The notes below the pieces were generated by a model that saw only the letters and a program-made list of their open reading frames with translations, made no database searches and was not told where the DNA came from. Positions 1 through 11,631 of a stretch of DNA of 64,000 nucleotides are shown here, in pieces. The DNA lies in the NCBI GenBank assembly GCA_025667525.1, contig CM046875.1:293427147-293491146 (forward strand), in the 5' to 3' direction. Origin of the DNA: Glebionis coronaria. Taxonomy: Eukaryota; Streptophyta; Magnoliopsida; Asterales; Asteraceae. The translations under genes were made by a program, and so were the position numbers. How positions within the stretch are numbered: position 1 is the first letter of the stretch; each line of letters starts with the position of its first letter.

Positions 1-663
1 TTACATATTAAGACCCAATAAGCCCATTATAAGTCCAATACATTATATTAGCCCATTTATACTTTTAATACCAGGCCTATACTCATATGTTGGGCCCAAG
101 TGGGTTAAGCCTGTGAGTAAGTCCATTAGTGTTTAGCCAAACTGGTTGGGCTAATGGTCCAATAAGGCTACTTTGGCCCATTATGGTCCATAAGTTATAA
201 AGCTCGGGTTTATCGGTTTTTACTTGTAAAATGTGTTTACATATCAGTATATGAGTTATAAAAATGTTACATTAGACGGGTCCGACCGTCTAAGTTTTAT
301 TTGGCGAAAACGTTAATCTTTCGGTTTTAGCCAAAAAGACGTAAAACTTATATATAGTTTTATAACTTTAGAAAACATTTGAGTTTTTACTTTTATAAAA
401 TGCCATGTTTATTTATTTTAGTATACAACTCATTTTATAATAGTTATTATTAGTTAGTGGGTTTTATATATTTATTTTATAATAATATTTACTTGAGTGC
501 TCTTTTTATATACTATATAGTTTATTTACAAATCTGATTATTAAACTCATGTCCACCATTTTTGCCATATCTTGAGTTCTACAAGGAGATAAAAGCTCAA
601 GTTTGAACAACATAAACTAAATGATGTGTGCTACAAATAACTCTTTTATAGCTACTGCTTAAT
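1..663 (-). repeat. Tekay-type LTR T1, distal part
   Basis: This stretch has no gene. It matches the LTR at 43660-44340 (same orientation) in order and wording, for example the run of 'agcccaat...' motifs, the block on TATCTTGAGTTCTAC and the 'taaatgatgtg' end. The LTR resumes at 26850 after element A, where the text again continues the same match (44345 onward). The two pieces are therefore one LTR split by A; the duplicated target ttaat is at 659-663 and 26845-26849. The LTR reads on the minus strand and runs out of the window at position 1. Confidence 0.75.
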
Positions 664-3041
664 TGATGAGACTGCTTTTATACATAGTCTCATCGTCCAA
701 TTTGGGCTTAAAATGCGTTAAATATCATTGAATATGCCAAATATATGCTTGTGTTTGTTGCTTGTGTATTTTAGGTACGGATATTTAGGAAATGACAAAA
801 AGATCACAAGAATCAATAAAAAAACGAACACGGGAAACGAAGCCGCACAATGAACCGGGCCCAAGAAAGGAATTTCCAAAAATGACCTTGAAGAATTGAA
901 GATTGGCAACATTGGTCCCTCATTTTTGAAGACTTGGCAATTTATACCCTTGCAATACTATCTATTTGCATTTGGGTCCCTAAATTATCAAGAAGTTACA
1001 TGAACAGCCCTTTAAGATTGAAGAAATTGCATTTAAAGTCCTTGTTTAAAGTTGTGACAACACTTGTGCCAAATTTGACAAGTTGGCAAAATTGATTATA
1101 AAGGGAAATGGAATTTGTGGCTGTTTAAAACAAAGTGAATAAAGAAAAGAACATGGGGGGCCAAACTGGCCAGACAACCAAACTCACACACCCACTCATA
1201 AGCCTACGTCACCAATACCCGACCCTACCCTTTTACCCAACCCAATACCCATCCAAACCCATAATCCAAACCCACCACCACCCAGTTCATTTATTAATTA
1301 AACTGGGTCAAACAGTCAACCCTTTTTTCCCACTAAACACTCAATTTAAATACATTTACCCCCAAAATAGATTAAACACCCCTAATCCCATGTTCATAAC
1401 CCACATAAACCCTAATCCTAAAATCCACAAAACAAAGGGTTTATGGTCTAGCTTTTCCAGATCATTAATTACCATCACCCTCACCTAAACCCACACAAAA
1501 ATCGTGACCCAGACACACCCATGTGTCTTGTAGGGCCCTCCCTTGCCCCGTCATTTTCACACAACATCCCAAAATCGACAAGATCAAGGGTGGGATTTAT
1601 TTACTTGGACCACAATGGTCATTGGACGTCTAGGATGAGCTTCTAACAGCTTGGTACCATCAGCAATCACATGCCAATGTTCTTGACCAAGATTCCAAGA
1701 ATTCAAACAAAGGGCTTTTCAGGAAATTCGTCCATTAGGGTTTTAGCATTCTAGATTATTCTGTGACCCATTATATAAGGGAATATAGGGTTTTCATTTT
1801 AGCTTTGTTCCAGATTTTTCAAAGTTTTGTAATTCCTTTTTAAAATTAATGAAAGTTGGTATTTCTTAAAAAAAAGTAATTCCTTTTCCTTTGTTTGAAA
1901 GTTGGTTTTAGCTTGTGAAGAATCTGAGTTTCATCATTTCTATTTGGTAAACATTGTGAAGTTTTCAGTTTTCAAAAAGCTTTCAAAGAGTTTTTTAGGT
2001 TTTCAGAAATCTAAGATTCCATGAAGTGAAAGTGGATTGGGAATCTTGAATTTCTGAAATTTTTCTTGCTTTAAAACGTATTCATTGGGTCCAAGGTTTA
2101 TTGGTTTGTAAAAGCTTTTTGAAGAAAGAAATCAGATTTTATGTTATTCACCATTGTTGATCTTAGCAGATTTTCATTGGAAGCTTGTTTTTCCAAGGTT
2201 CAGCACAAGCCCGGGCTTGTTGGAGGTGGCTTTTCCGCCATTGTGGGACCTGGATGTGGGTCCCACAAGGTAACTATCTTGTATCTCAGTTTTCAGTTTT
2301 CAAAGTTGTATTTTGTGTGATTTTGTGAAAAAGTTGGTTAAGTGTTTGTTTATTGGTTTGATTATGCTACATGAGGTGTAATATGCTTGTTAGTAGTGAT
2401 TAGAAGCAGTTTGGTTTGAGTTTGATTTGGTTTTGCTTGTTAAAGTCCATTTTTAAAAGTTAAGGGTGTGTTTGGATTTGTGTTTTAGGCGGGATTTGTA
2501 ACAAGTTCTTGGATTGAAACCTATCTAGACATGTTTCTCTTGATGGTTTTAGGAGTTTTTACTCTTAGGTTGTTAGTTTGAGTAGGATTCAAGTGAGTTG
2601 CATGATAAAAAAGTTGGAAAATAGCATAAAAACAGTCAATCCATTTAACTGTTTGTTTTGATGAAATTGGACCACCAATCTTGCTAAGCTGTTAGAAAAT
2701 AGGTTCATTTAGGATTGTGTATCAGTTCTATGCTATTTGGTGGAGTTTTTTACAAGTTTTGAGCAAGTGAAATTCATTATTGTGCCATTTGAATCAGCTA
2801 ACTGTTCACAGAAACTCATCAAGCTTAATCAGTAACATTTTGTGCATTTTGTGATAGGTTTTGTGAAGTGACTTGTTGTTTTTCTTGTTTATTTGACTTC
2901 CCACAACCCAACTGGTTGTGGGAGTGCCCCCATGTCCAAAGAAAAGCTCAACAAAGAGCTTTCCTAAGTTCATTGGTCAACTGACCAAGAAATTGCACTA
3001 ACAGTGGGAAAAAGGTTCCCCCTGCTTGCACAATAGTTACC
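664..3041 (+). repeat. 5' LTR of element A, first part
   Basis: Starts TGATGAGACTGC just after the TSD; the first bases form a short inverted repeat (GATGAGACT ... AGTCTCATC). It aligns base for base with 20132-20824 plus 24095-25778 of the 3' LTR with scattered substitutions. Element B interrupts it after 3041, and the LTR resumes at 13186. A proline-rich 117-codon reading frame at 1135-1488 is not treated as a gene. Confidence 0.9.
1771..1780 (+). promoter_or_regulatory. Putative TATA box of element A LTR
   Basis: TTATATAAGG lies mid-LTR with CCC before and GGG after the A/T core (CCCATTATATAAGGG). The same sequence recurs in the 3' LTR near 24511. It is the best TATA candidate in the LTR; no transcription evidence. 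Confidence 0.45.
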
Positions 3042-3476
3042 TGATAGGTGTGTAAACACCCATCCTTTTACCACTTAATTCTGGCTAAAACAAGACCTAA
3101 ACGCGTATTTAATATCATTTGTTTGGAATTATGCGTGGTTTTTGTGTTTATTGTGTTTTCAGAGCCAACCAGATGAATATTGGAGAGAACATGGGATTGC
3201 ACGGAATTTATCGAAGAAAAAGACTCAAGATGAAGTCTATTGTCCAAGAGATGCAAAAGATTTGAAGTCACTGGGCCTATTCGAAGATTTATCAAAGAAA
3301 AGGACAAAAAATGGAAGATTTACATAAGTCGAAGAAACTCAAGTCTATTAAACGAAGAAATTAAAAGACGAGTTGAATTTAATCGACGACAAATCCCGAA
3401 TCAGAATCGAAAACGTCAACTTTTCTGAAAAGACAAGAAGACAAGAAGAACGGAAGAAAGCCCACTCACCAACCAA

Positions 3477-3504
3477 AGGGAACACCTATATAAAGGGTTC
3501 CCCT
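3477..3504 (+). promoter_or_regulatory. TATA box inside an imperfect inverted repeat, element B
   Basis: TATATAAA (3487-3494) is flanked by AGGGAACACC on the left and GGGTTCCCCT on the right; nine positions can pair if one bulge per arm is allowed. The 3' LTR copy is at ~12067-12094. Promoter role is inferred from the TATA match and its place in the LTR. Confidence 0.5.
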
Positions 3505-3925
3505 CACACTTTTCATTCAGTTTTTTTAGTTTTTCTTTTCCCTTTCTTTTCTCCCTTTCTGTTCGTAGGTTTCACCAACACCACTAGGGTGTTTGGTGAT
3601 TTTGATTCTTGTTTTCCAATCTTGTAAGCTTGATCCTTTCCTTTTGTTTTACTGAATCTTAATCATCAATACAAGTTCTTATTTAATCTTTTCATTACTC
3701 TTGTTCATCATCATCTTTTATTTCATGTTCTTAAGTTCTTATTTGGTTGAGTTTTGATTTTAAAAGTTGTTGAATTTGCGTTTTTACTGTTGGGATTTGT
3801 TGCTTATGGTTATTAAATGATTATTGGTTAATTTGGTAAAACCTTTTTGCTTATTTAGCTTGATTTTGGATTAAATCGTATCTCCCTGTTTTTCTGGAAA
3901 GTTACTGTTCTTGAGTGTCCCCAGG

Positions 3926-4334
3926 TTCCGGATGAACACAAACTTCCGAATGAACACAAAGTTCCGGATGAACAAATAGTTCCGGATGAACATAAAGTTC
4001 CGAATGAGTTTCAAATCTTCCGAAAAAATTTCCTTTCAAAAAGTTCTGAATCAATTTTTTAAAAGTTCCGAATGAATGCTCTTTCCAAATCTTCCGAATA
4101 AACTTCCGAGTCAAAAGTTCCGAGTGAACTTCCGGATAAACTTCCGGGTGAAAGTTCCGGACGAAGTTCCGGATCAATCTTCCGAGTCAACTTCCGAGTG
4201 AAAGTTCCGAGTGAACTTCCTAACCAACTTCCGAATCAACTTCCGAAGAAAGTTCCGGATAAACTTCCGAGTGAAGGTTCCGAACGAAGTTCCGAATCAA
4301 CAACTTCCGAATCAAGGTGACTTCCGAATCAATT
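3926..4334 (+). repeat. TTCCG minisatellite in B 5' LTR
   Basis: About 27 degenerate units beginning TTCCG (25 exact), first ~18-20 bp apart, then 12-13 bp apart with consensus like TTCCGARTNAAC. No gene; the minus-strand open frame here is only a translation of the repeat. Confidence 0.85.
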
Positions 4335-4594
4335 TTCTTTGAGTATTTTTAAGTGTTACTGTTACTTACTGTTTCTTCATTTTTAATTTATATTTTAATT
4401 CAAGTTTTTATTAATTGTTATTAATTTAATTGCTTTTAAATTTAAGTTTACATTTTCGTGCATTAAAACCTTTAGTAGAATAGAAAACCACTTCCCTTTT
4501 TAGTAACCAAGAACAATCATTCCACTTAGAACCGAGATCAATTCGAGAGGATATCGAGAGAATCTAGAACCCAGTGCAAAACCAGAATATCAAA

Positions 4595-4609
4595 TGGCGC
4601 CGCTGCCGG
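4595..4609 (+). other. Primer-binding site of element B (tRNA-Asp type)
   Basis: TGGCGCCGCTGCCGG starts two bases after the LTR end and matches the Athila-type tRNA-Asp site TGGCGCCGTTGCCGGGGA except for one base; the last GGGA is lost. Confidence 0.75.
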
Positions 4610-4817
4610 CTCTTCTCTTTAAGATCAACAGTTTGTTGTGAGAACTTGGATTTTGGGATCCGTTCCCCGTGAACGTTACTTTTTCATAAAATTTTTCAAA
4701 AATCCTAAAAAATATAAAATTTTCAAAAATCCAAAAAAAAAATAAAAAAATTAAGAAACCATAAAAACCAAAAATATTTTTGCTTTGTTTTTCCCTTGTT
4801 AGTTCTTTTGCAGGTGT

Positions 4818-6150
4818 ATGCGCACTCGATCAACGTCTTATCAAGAGCCCGAGCCTCTCGATAACTTAGACATGGCCGGTGTACAAAACAACAACAACAT
4901 ACCACCTAAAAACAACAATAATAACAATAACAATCCACCTTTCAACAACATGAATAATAACAACAACAATGAGCCTCTACCGGATAATCGCCCGATGATT
5001 GAACTGCTACAAGCTCATGTAGATGGAAACACTGATCCAATTGTTATACCCGCGATTGCAGCCAACAATTTTGAGCTCAAATTCGGCTTTATCCAGATGG
5101 TCTCTGCTCAACCATTCTTGGGGCGTACCATTGATGATCCACATGACCACATCAAGAGATTCTTGCAACTCACCAATACGGTCAAATTCAATGGTGTTCC
5201 ACAAGAGGTAATCCGGTTACAACTTTTTCCCTTTTCTTTAGAGGGACAAGCCCGGCATTGGCTTGCTAAGGAACCGCCATAGAGTATTCTTTCGTGGACG
5301 GATTTGGAGACCAAGTTTATCAATTACTTTTTCCCACCCTCTCGTACTACCTCTTTGCGAAATGAAATCATAAATTTTGAACAAAAGTACGATGAGTCGT
5401 TTAGTGAATCTTGGGATCGTTTTAAAGATCTTTTAAGAAAATGCCCACAACATGGTTTTACCGAAGTGCACCAAATTAACACTTTTCACAATGGTTTAAG
5501 CATGAATGACCAAGATTCACTAAACAGTGCCTCGGGGGGGTAATCTTTTGGCTAAGACTTCCAATGCTGCTTGGGATATCATTGAGAATAAGTCTCGTGT
5601 GCAAACCAAGAGTGTTCGGACCAATGTTGCTAGTGCTAGTACTAGTGACAGCGATAAGCGACTTGATAAAATCACTACGCTTCTTGAATCGCTTGCTACC
5701 CAAACCGCCAGCAACACCAACAGCATCAACGCTAGAAATGCTAAAGACGCTCAAGTCAATGCTGTTAGCCAACCATGCGAGATATGCGGTGGTCCTCACT
5801 CTTACACCACTTGTACTGCCACCCAAGACTACCCTTCTGAAAATGTGAATGCAGCTTATGGCACCTATCCTCAACCTGCTTATCAAGCTAGACCTCAAGG
5901 TGACCGTAATTTGCTTAGCTACCGCTCCAACAACTACCTCTCCCCACCCGGTTTTCCTCCAAACAACCCAAACCAACAACAAAACCTCAATCGCCCTCCT
6001 CAACAACGACAACAACCTCGTACACCATACATCCCACCTCACAAACAAACACCTCCACCTCAACGAAACAACCAAGTTTACTAGCAACCTGCTTATCAAC
6101 CACCCGCATACAATGCTCCTCCCAACCAACCCACCGCTTTACACCAAGAA
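4818..6150 (+). pseudogene. gag: gag of element B, broken
   Basis: Capsid/nucleocapsid precursor of an Athila-type element. The start MRTRSTSYQEPEPL is followed by an Asn-rich stretch, then the conserved Athila Gag core (ELLQAHVDG, DDPHDHIKRFLQL, LFPFSLEGQARHWL). A TAG at 5280-5282 interrupts a core that otherwise reads on in the same frame to ~5540. There a run of seven G (5534-5540) has one base too many, and the frame moves to 5527-6084. This second part holds a zinc knuckle CEICGGPHSYTTC (~5776-5814) and a Pro/Gln-rich tail. A TAG at 6082-6084, probably from CAG, separates it from pol in the same frame. The breaks look like decay rather than programmed recoding, since they are scattered. 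Confidence 0.85.
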
Positions 6151-9100
6151 GTGGAAACCTACATGAGGACTAACGATGTGATCGTGGGAAATCTTCAGCG
6201 AGAAGTCCTCAACTTGAAAGCAGACCTGGTCAAACAAGGGAACGATCTGAGAGCTGATATGCGAAACACGTTGGATGGTCAAACGAATGACTTGAAGAAC
6301 ATGATGGCTAGTTTCTTCCAAAGTAATCAACCCTCCTCTTCAGGTACTCTTCCGAGTAACACCGTTGCAAATCCAAGAGGGGAGATGAAAGCAATCACCA
6401 CTCGCAGTGGCAAAGGTACCAAGGAACCCGAGCTTCCTATACCTCCACCGGTGATTGTGACTAAGGAAAACGAGTCACCTGCTCCTATTCCTCATCCTTC
6501 TCCTTCCCCAATTTCTCCACCTCTTACTTCTACCCCTCCTCCACCCAAGGATTTGAGTGATCCTATTCTCCCAAAGCCTTCCTCTTCTTCCAATATACCT
6601 TATCCATCTAGGTTGAGGAAAGAGAAGCTCAAAAGCAAGGATGATATTCAGGTTTCGAACTTCCTTAAAATATTCAAACAATTGAATTTCAATATCTCCT
6701 TCGTTGAGGCTCTCGCTCACATGCCTAAGTACGCGAAAATGTTTAAAGATATTCTTAGTGACAAGGAAAAGCTTCTTGATATTGCAAACACCCAACTTAA
6801 TGAGAATTGCTCTGCAGTGCTCTTAAGGAAATTGCCAACCAAGCTTGGTGATCCGGGTCGTTTCTTAATCCCTTGCAATTTCCCGGGAGTAGAGAATTGC
6901 ATGGCCCTCACCGATCTAGGTGCCAGTATTAATCTAATGCCTCTAAGCGTTTGGAAGCAATTATCTCTCCCTGAGCTAGTCCCTACCAAAATAACTTTGG
7001 AATTAGCTAACCGTGCGGTTGCTTATCCAGTGGGGATAGCCGAAGACGTCTTTGTAGGAGTCGACAAATTCACTTTTCCTGCCGAGTTTGTCGTCGTCGA
7101 CTACGAGATGGACCCTCGTGTTCCCTTGATCGTGGGTCGTCCATTCCTGAGGACCGGTCGCACTCTCATCGATGTTGAAGCCAGTGAGCTTATCATGAGA
7201 GTGGGTGACGATAAGATCGTCTTCAACATGGGAAAGTTATCTAAACAACCTTATTCATACGAGAGTGTTAATTGTATTGACGTTCTGGATGAGGCTTGTG
7301 AAGAACACTTTAATGATGCTTGTAAAAATATTCCTACCTCTCTTCCCAATGTTGAAACCGTTTCCTCTCTTGATTCATCACTGTCTCTATTTGGAGAAAG
7401 TGATTTGTTTTGGAACGATCTTGAAGCCACCATGGGAGATGTGAACTTAGCTAATGAAGATTCTCCCACCGATGGGGATGAAGACATGCATTTCTTTGAA
7501 AACCTTCTCAATGAAGACAATCTTTCCCCACCATCTCCCACGGTTATTGCTATCGATGCTCTGACTCTGAAAACGCCTCCCATCGAAAATCCTCCGGATT
7601 TAGAACTAAAAGAGTTGCCGCCCCATCTCGAGTACGTGTTCCTCGAAGATAAGAAGAAGTCGCCCGTCATCATCGCAAAGGACCTAAAGGAAGAAGAAAA
7701 AGCCCGACTTGTCACCGTGTTGAAGAAGCATAAAAGAGCTATCGCTTGGAAAATCTCCGACATTCGTGGAATTGATCCTCACTTCTGCACACACAAAATT
7801 CTCATGGAGGACGACTTTAAGCCCACAATTCAAAGCCAACGAAGGGCGAATCCAAAAATCCATGAAGTCATCAAAACAGAGGTTATCAAAATTCTTGATG
7901 CGGGTATGATTTACCCTATTTCGGATTCACCATGGGTTAGTCCAGTCCATTGTGTGCCTAAGAAAGGCGGCATCACCGTTGTGCCCAATGCAAACAACGA
8001 GTTGATTTCTACCCGTCTCGTTACTGGGTGGAGAGTTTGTATAGACTACCGCAAACTCAATGATGCCACGATAAAGGATCATTTCCCTCTACCTTTTATG
8101 GACCAAATGCTTGAACGTTTAGCGGGTAATGAATATTACTGCTTTCTTGATGGTTTCTCGGGTTATTTCCAAATACCCATCGATCCCCAAGATCAAGAGA
8201 AGACAACATTCACTTGTCCCTATGGCACATTTGCTTACAAAAGGATGCCTTTTGGCTTATGCAATGCCCCCGGGACTTTCCAAAGGTGCATGTTAGCTAT
8301 CTTCCATGACATGGTTGAACAAACCATGGAAGTCTTCATGGATGATTTCTCGGTTTTCGGGGATTCCTTCTCTTCTTGCCTTGCCAATTTGGAACGTATG
8401 CTTCAGCGGTGCGAAGACACTCGCCTTGTTCTGAATTGGGAAAAATGCCATTTTATGGTAAAAGAAGGCATTGTGCTAGGACACAAAATCTCTAACGCCG
8501 GTCTTGAATTCGACCGTGCTAAAGTAGATGTCATAGCCAAATTACCTCCACCTTCAACCGTGAAGGGTGTGAGAAGCTTTCTGGGTCATGCGGGCTTCTA
8601 TCGTCGATTCATTCAAGATTTCTCTCAAATTGCTCGCCCGCTGACCCACCTCTTGGAAAAAGACACTCCTTTTATCTTTTCCAAAGAGTGCCTTGAAGCC
8701 TTCAACTCGCTTAAGGATAAGCTAACTAACGCACCCGTCTTGGTCACCCCTAATTGGGAGCTTCTCTTTGAGTTGATGTGCGATGCTAGTGATTTTGCTA
8801 TTGGAGCGGTTCTGGGACAAAGAGTGAACAAACACTTCCAACCAATCCATTACGCTAGCAAGACAATGACGGGGGCTCAATTGCCTTACACGACAACCGA
8901 AAAAGATCTTTTAGCTGTTGTCTATGCCTTTGAAAAGTTTCGCCCCTATCTTGTCCTTTCCACCACAATCGTTTACACCGATCATTCCGCGTTGAAGTAC
9001 TTGTGGACAAAGCAAGATTCCAAACCAAGACTTCTTCGCTGGGTTTTGCTTCTCCAAGAATTTAAAATCGAAATTCGCGATAAAAAAGGAGCGGAAAACC

Positions 9101-9318
9101 TAGTCGCGGATCATCTCAGTAGACTTGAGGATCCTTACCAGGGGGATCATCCGAACAAAGAAATCAATGACTCTTTTCCCTTGGAGACCTTAATGTCTAT
9201 CAACTCGACTTCTGATGAAACCCCGTGGTTTGCGGACATTGCAAACTACTTGGCGGGTGGAATTCTCGTTGACGGGCTAACATCCCAGCAAAAGAAAAAA
9301 GTTCTTCAAATACATTAA
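6151..9318 (+). CDS. pol: Protease-RT-RNase H polyprotein of element B
   Basis: Open frame of 1055 codons; the Met at 6151 is only the first Met after the upstream stop, since the frame is continuous with gag. Residues 1-60 are Gag tail with a coiled-coil look. An aspartic protease lies around residues 250-340 with [11 protein letters not shown] in place of the usual D-T/S-G. RT follows from ~550: [30 protein letters not shown] and active site FMDDF (8335-8349). RNase H follows with [12 protein letters not shown], the [14 protein letters not shown] block and TDHSALKYL, ending [11 protein letters not shown]. The frame ends in an A-rich run near 9297 by a frameshift; the integrase text goes on in another frame. 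Catalytic residues of RT and RNase H look intact. Confidence 0.93.
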   Translation: METYMRTNDVIVGNLQREVLNLKADLVKQGNDLRADMRNTLDGQTNDLKNMMASFFQSNQPSSSGTLPSNTVANPRGEMKAITTRSGKGTKEPELPIPPPVIVTKENESPAPIPHPSPSPISPPLTSTPPPPKDLSDPILPKPSSSSNIPYPSRLRKEKLKSKDDIQVSNFLKIFKQLNFNISFVEALAHMPKYAKMFKDILSDKEKLLDIANTQLNENCSAVLLRKLPTKLGDPGRFLIPCNFPGVENCMALTDLGASINLMPLSVWKQLSLPELVPTKITLELANRAVAYPVGIAEDVFVGVDKFTFPAEFVVVDYEMDPRVPLIVGRPFLRTGRTLIDVEASELIMRVGDDKIVFNMGKLSKQPYSYESVNCIDVLDEACEEHFNDACKNIPTSLPNVETVSSLDSSLSLFGESDLFWNDLEATMGDVNLANEDSPTDGDEDMHFFENLLNEDNLSPPSPTVIAIDALTLKTPPIENPPDLELKELPPHLEYVFLEDKKKSPVIIAKDLKEEEKARLVTVLKKHKRAIAWKISDIRGIDPHFCTHKILMEDDFKPTIQSQRRANPKIHEVIKTEVIKILDAGMIYPISDSPWVSPVHCVPKKGGITVVPNANNELISTRLVTGWRVCIDYRKLNDATIKDHFPLPFMDQMLERLAGNEYYCFLDGFSGYFQIPIDPQDQEKTTFTCPYGTFAYKRMPFGLCNAPGTFQRCMLAIFHDMVEQTMEVFMDDFSVFGDSFSSCLANLERMLQRCEDTRLVLNWEKCHFMVKEGIVLGHKISNAGLEFDRAKVDVIAKLPPPSTVKGVRSFLGHAGFYRRFIQDFSQIARPLTHLLEKDTPFIFSKECLEAFNSLKDKLTNAPVLVTPNWELLFELMCDASDFAIGAVLGQRVNKHFQPIHYASKTMTGAQLPYTTTEKDLLAVVYAFEKFRPYLVLSTTIVYTDHSALKYLWTKQDSKPRLLRWVLLLQEFKIEIRDKKGAENLVADHLSRLEDPYQGDHPNKEINDSFPLETLMSINSTSDETPWFADIANYLAGGILVDGLTSQQKKKVLQIH

Positions 9319-9694
9319 GACTTACTTTTGGGATGATCCGTATCTGTTCAAACAATGTGCCGACTTGATTATTCGCTGATGTGTTGATGGACAGGCAGCT
9401 TTGGAAATCCTTGATGCTTGCCACAAAGGACCCACCGGTGGTCACTTTGGTCCCAACTACACCGCCAAAAAAGTGTTTGATTCGGGATTTTATTGGCCCA
9501 CCATCTATCGTGACGCTCACGATATGGTTAAACGATGTGATGCTTTCCAAAAACAAGGCAAGATCACATATAAAGATGAGATGCCTCAAAATTTCATACA
9601 AGAATGTGAAATCTTTGATGTTTGGGGTATCAACTTTATGGGGCCATTCTCTCAGGAGATGATTCCATCCCTCACCACGTTCCCCATGAACTAA
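9319..9694 (+). pseudogene. Integrase N-terminal remnant of element B
   Basis: Continues the polyprotein in the +1 frame (start of the run [18 protein letters not shown], then a TGA near 9378). The zinc-binding region is recognisable ([13 protein letters not shown] ... KRCDAFQKQ), but the last Cys of the HHCC set is Phe. The catalytic core begins at [13 protein letters not shown], where the first catalytic Asp is Asn, and the sequence then stops. The rest of the DDE core and the C-terminal domain are missing, replaced directly by the post-pol noncoding region, so an internal deletion is likely. Confidence 0.85.
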
Positions 9695-11617
9695 TTTTGG
9701 GTCGAGTCAGGCTCGTGACTCGGTTATCAAAAACAAGCGCTCCTCGGGATGCAACCCGAGTATCTATCCTTTTCCGTTTAACCTCCTAAGTGTAGGGGGA
9801 CCTCTATAGGTGTTTGTATTTGTGTGGTGATGTGATTACAGGGATGAATGCACTTTTGGAATCTTTGAAGAACCGTGCTCCCGTGTTATCCGAAATTCGG
9901 TTCTATCTCTCAACTATCATGATTCAATTTTCTTCATACTCACATTTGAAATTGATCACTTTAGTCGTCTCTTCCTTAACTTGATTTAACCAATGTGCAC
10001 AATGTCATAAGTTTAGGGGAGACTTTTCCACACGCTTAAACATTGAGGACAGTGTTTATCTTAAGTGTAGGGGGGACTTCTATCGAAGTTTTAAGTGGAC
10101 ATTTCCATGAAAATGCCTTCCTTTAACCGGAAAATCATATTTTTTAACATTTTTCAAATTTTTTATTAACTTTGGCCATTTAATCGTAATTTTTAAATTT
10201 TTATCGTTGCTTTCGTATGTATATATCCCACAATAAAGTCAAATTTTAATAAAGTAGTGTAGCTAGTTTAGAAGTCTTTGACATATTAGGCCCGTTGCGT
10301 TTATTTTGACTCAACCCGAATAGACTTATCCAAGTTTATTCTAGCTAGTATCCTTAACCATGTAGACCTTAATTGCTTTATTAGGCTAAGTATCCACGAG
10401 TCTCATTACTTGAGATTTTAAATTGTGGAGGACGAGAAATGATAGAGTCAATTATAAGTCGGTATTCTTGCACAAGCTCACTTGGTGTAATTATTTGCCT
10501 ATTCTCCCATCACTTGCTAATAATTTATCTGCAATAAGTAAGGTCGTACGATTTGAAAAGTTACTTATCTTCTAGCCCAAGATCGTTTAAAAGTTGCTCG
10601 GTAATGATAAGAGTTCATAGCCAAGGCATAACTTATGAAGCAGGGCGCGAAGATTGGCGAGTCCGAAAAGGCCCTAACAAGGCATGAGGATTCCAATTTA
10701 TTGCTAAAGATCCAAGGTGATGTGAAAAGCATTATTCCCAAAGTCAATATGAAGGATCAAGACTCACGACGAAAAGCAATCAACTCCCATAAAGATGATG
10801 GAGAAGTCTATCCGAAAAGACCCTAACAAGGTATGAGGATAAATAGACCCAAGTCCGAAAAGGAGGCGGATCGTTGTATCTCAAAATCCCAAATAGAGAT
10901 TGAAGACATAATCATGAAGTCGTGGTCAACAAAGTTGGAGTACCCCTCAAAAGTCTCCAAGTGAAGAAACTCTATGAACGATGAGAAGACCATTATCTCA
11001 AGGACGTCTCTCAAGATATGAAGTATGAAGTACATGCCAAATATCGGCCCGAGAAAGGTCTCAAATCGTGAACCGAGTTATGCCAAGATATGCACTTTTT
11101 GATATCCCGAGAAGCAGTTTTAAGAGATTTTGTCCTTTAGCTAACTATTGATCAAATCGTCCTACTTTGCTTTCAGCCTAAATAAACTATCGAAATAAGT
11201 CCAAAAATGCATCTTCATGATCATTCTAAGACAAAAATAAAATATAAGAGATACACCTAGGAATAAGGGAGTTTAAGGATATAATTAAGCCATGTGTGTA
11301 AGTGTTTGATGTACTAACTTATAATAACAATGATCTCGTTTTTAAGCTTAGTTTGGGGAACGTGAAACTTGAGGATGATTAATCTTCGCAGCACCGAAGC
11401 CCTAATGTAAGTCCTTGATCTCTTTGCAAGTTATTTCCATATAGCTATTTTCAAGTGAAAATGGTTTTATATCCTTTTGTTTCCTTTAAAGATTTTAATT
11501 TCTCTTAATACTTTAATTTTTGTTTAGTAGTATTTTAATAAGGCCAAGGTTGATTATTATGAGAAAAATGTAAAATTGCTTTATCACTAAGCATTGCATG
11601 AGGGCATGGCAATGGTT
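9695..11617 (+). other. Long 3' noncoding region of element B
   Basis: About 1.9 kb with no credible gene. It holds blocks shared in order with element A: 9703-9737, 10041-10075 (CATTGAGGACAGTGTTT then a GTAGGGGGG tract), 10436-10459, 11228-11254, 11313-11340 and 11591-11629. Polypurine-tract-like GTAGGGGG runs occur at 9791, 10067 and 11621. In other Athila elements this place can hold an env-like ORF; none is open here. Confidence 0.7.
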
Positions 11618-11631
11618 AAGTGTAGGGGATT
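11618..11631 (+). other. Polypurine tract of element B
   Basis: AAGTGTAGGGGATT lies directly before the 3' LTR, the expected plus-strand primer position. Confidence 0.7.

Larger units (their letters stand above)
3042..4592 (+). repeat. 5' LTR of element B
   Basis: 1551 bp, TG...CA, next to TSD ttacc. Near-identical to 11632-13180. It holds a TATA box at ~3487 and a 12-13-bp TTCCG minisatellite at 3926-4334 in its downstream half. Confidence 0.95.

Noticed and set aside
1135..1488. 117-codon proline-rich frame in the A LTR
   Set aside because: It is composed of repeated 'acccaaaccc' text, has no homologous open frame once the 3' LTR is read past C, and lies before the TATA candidate.
3902..4177. 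91-codon minus-strand frame (also 12490-12765)
   Set aside because: Pure translation of the TTCCG minisatellite.
3926..4334. CRISPR-like regular array
   Set aside because: Units are 12-20 bp and degenerate with no unique spacers; a plant LTR minisatellite explains it.
5476..6129. 217-codon minus frame over B gag
   Set aside because: Antisense of gag, with no recognisable domain; the plus strand shows Gag and a zinc knuckle.
7251..7763. 170-codon minus frame inside B pol
   Set aside because: Shadow of the clear plus-strand protease-RT frame.
9695..11617. env-like gene in B
   Set aside because: No frame above ~70 codons with membrane or domain features on the element's strand.
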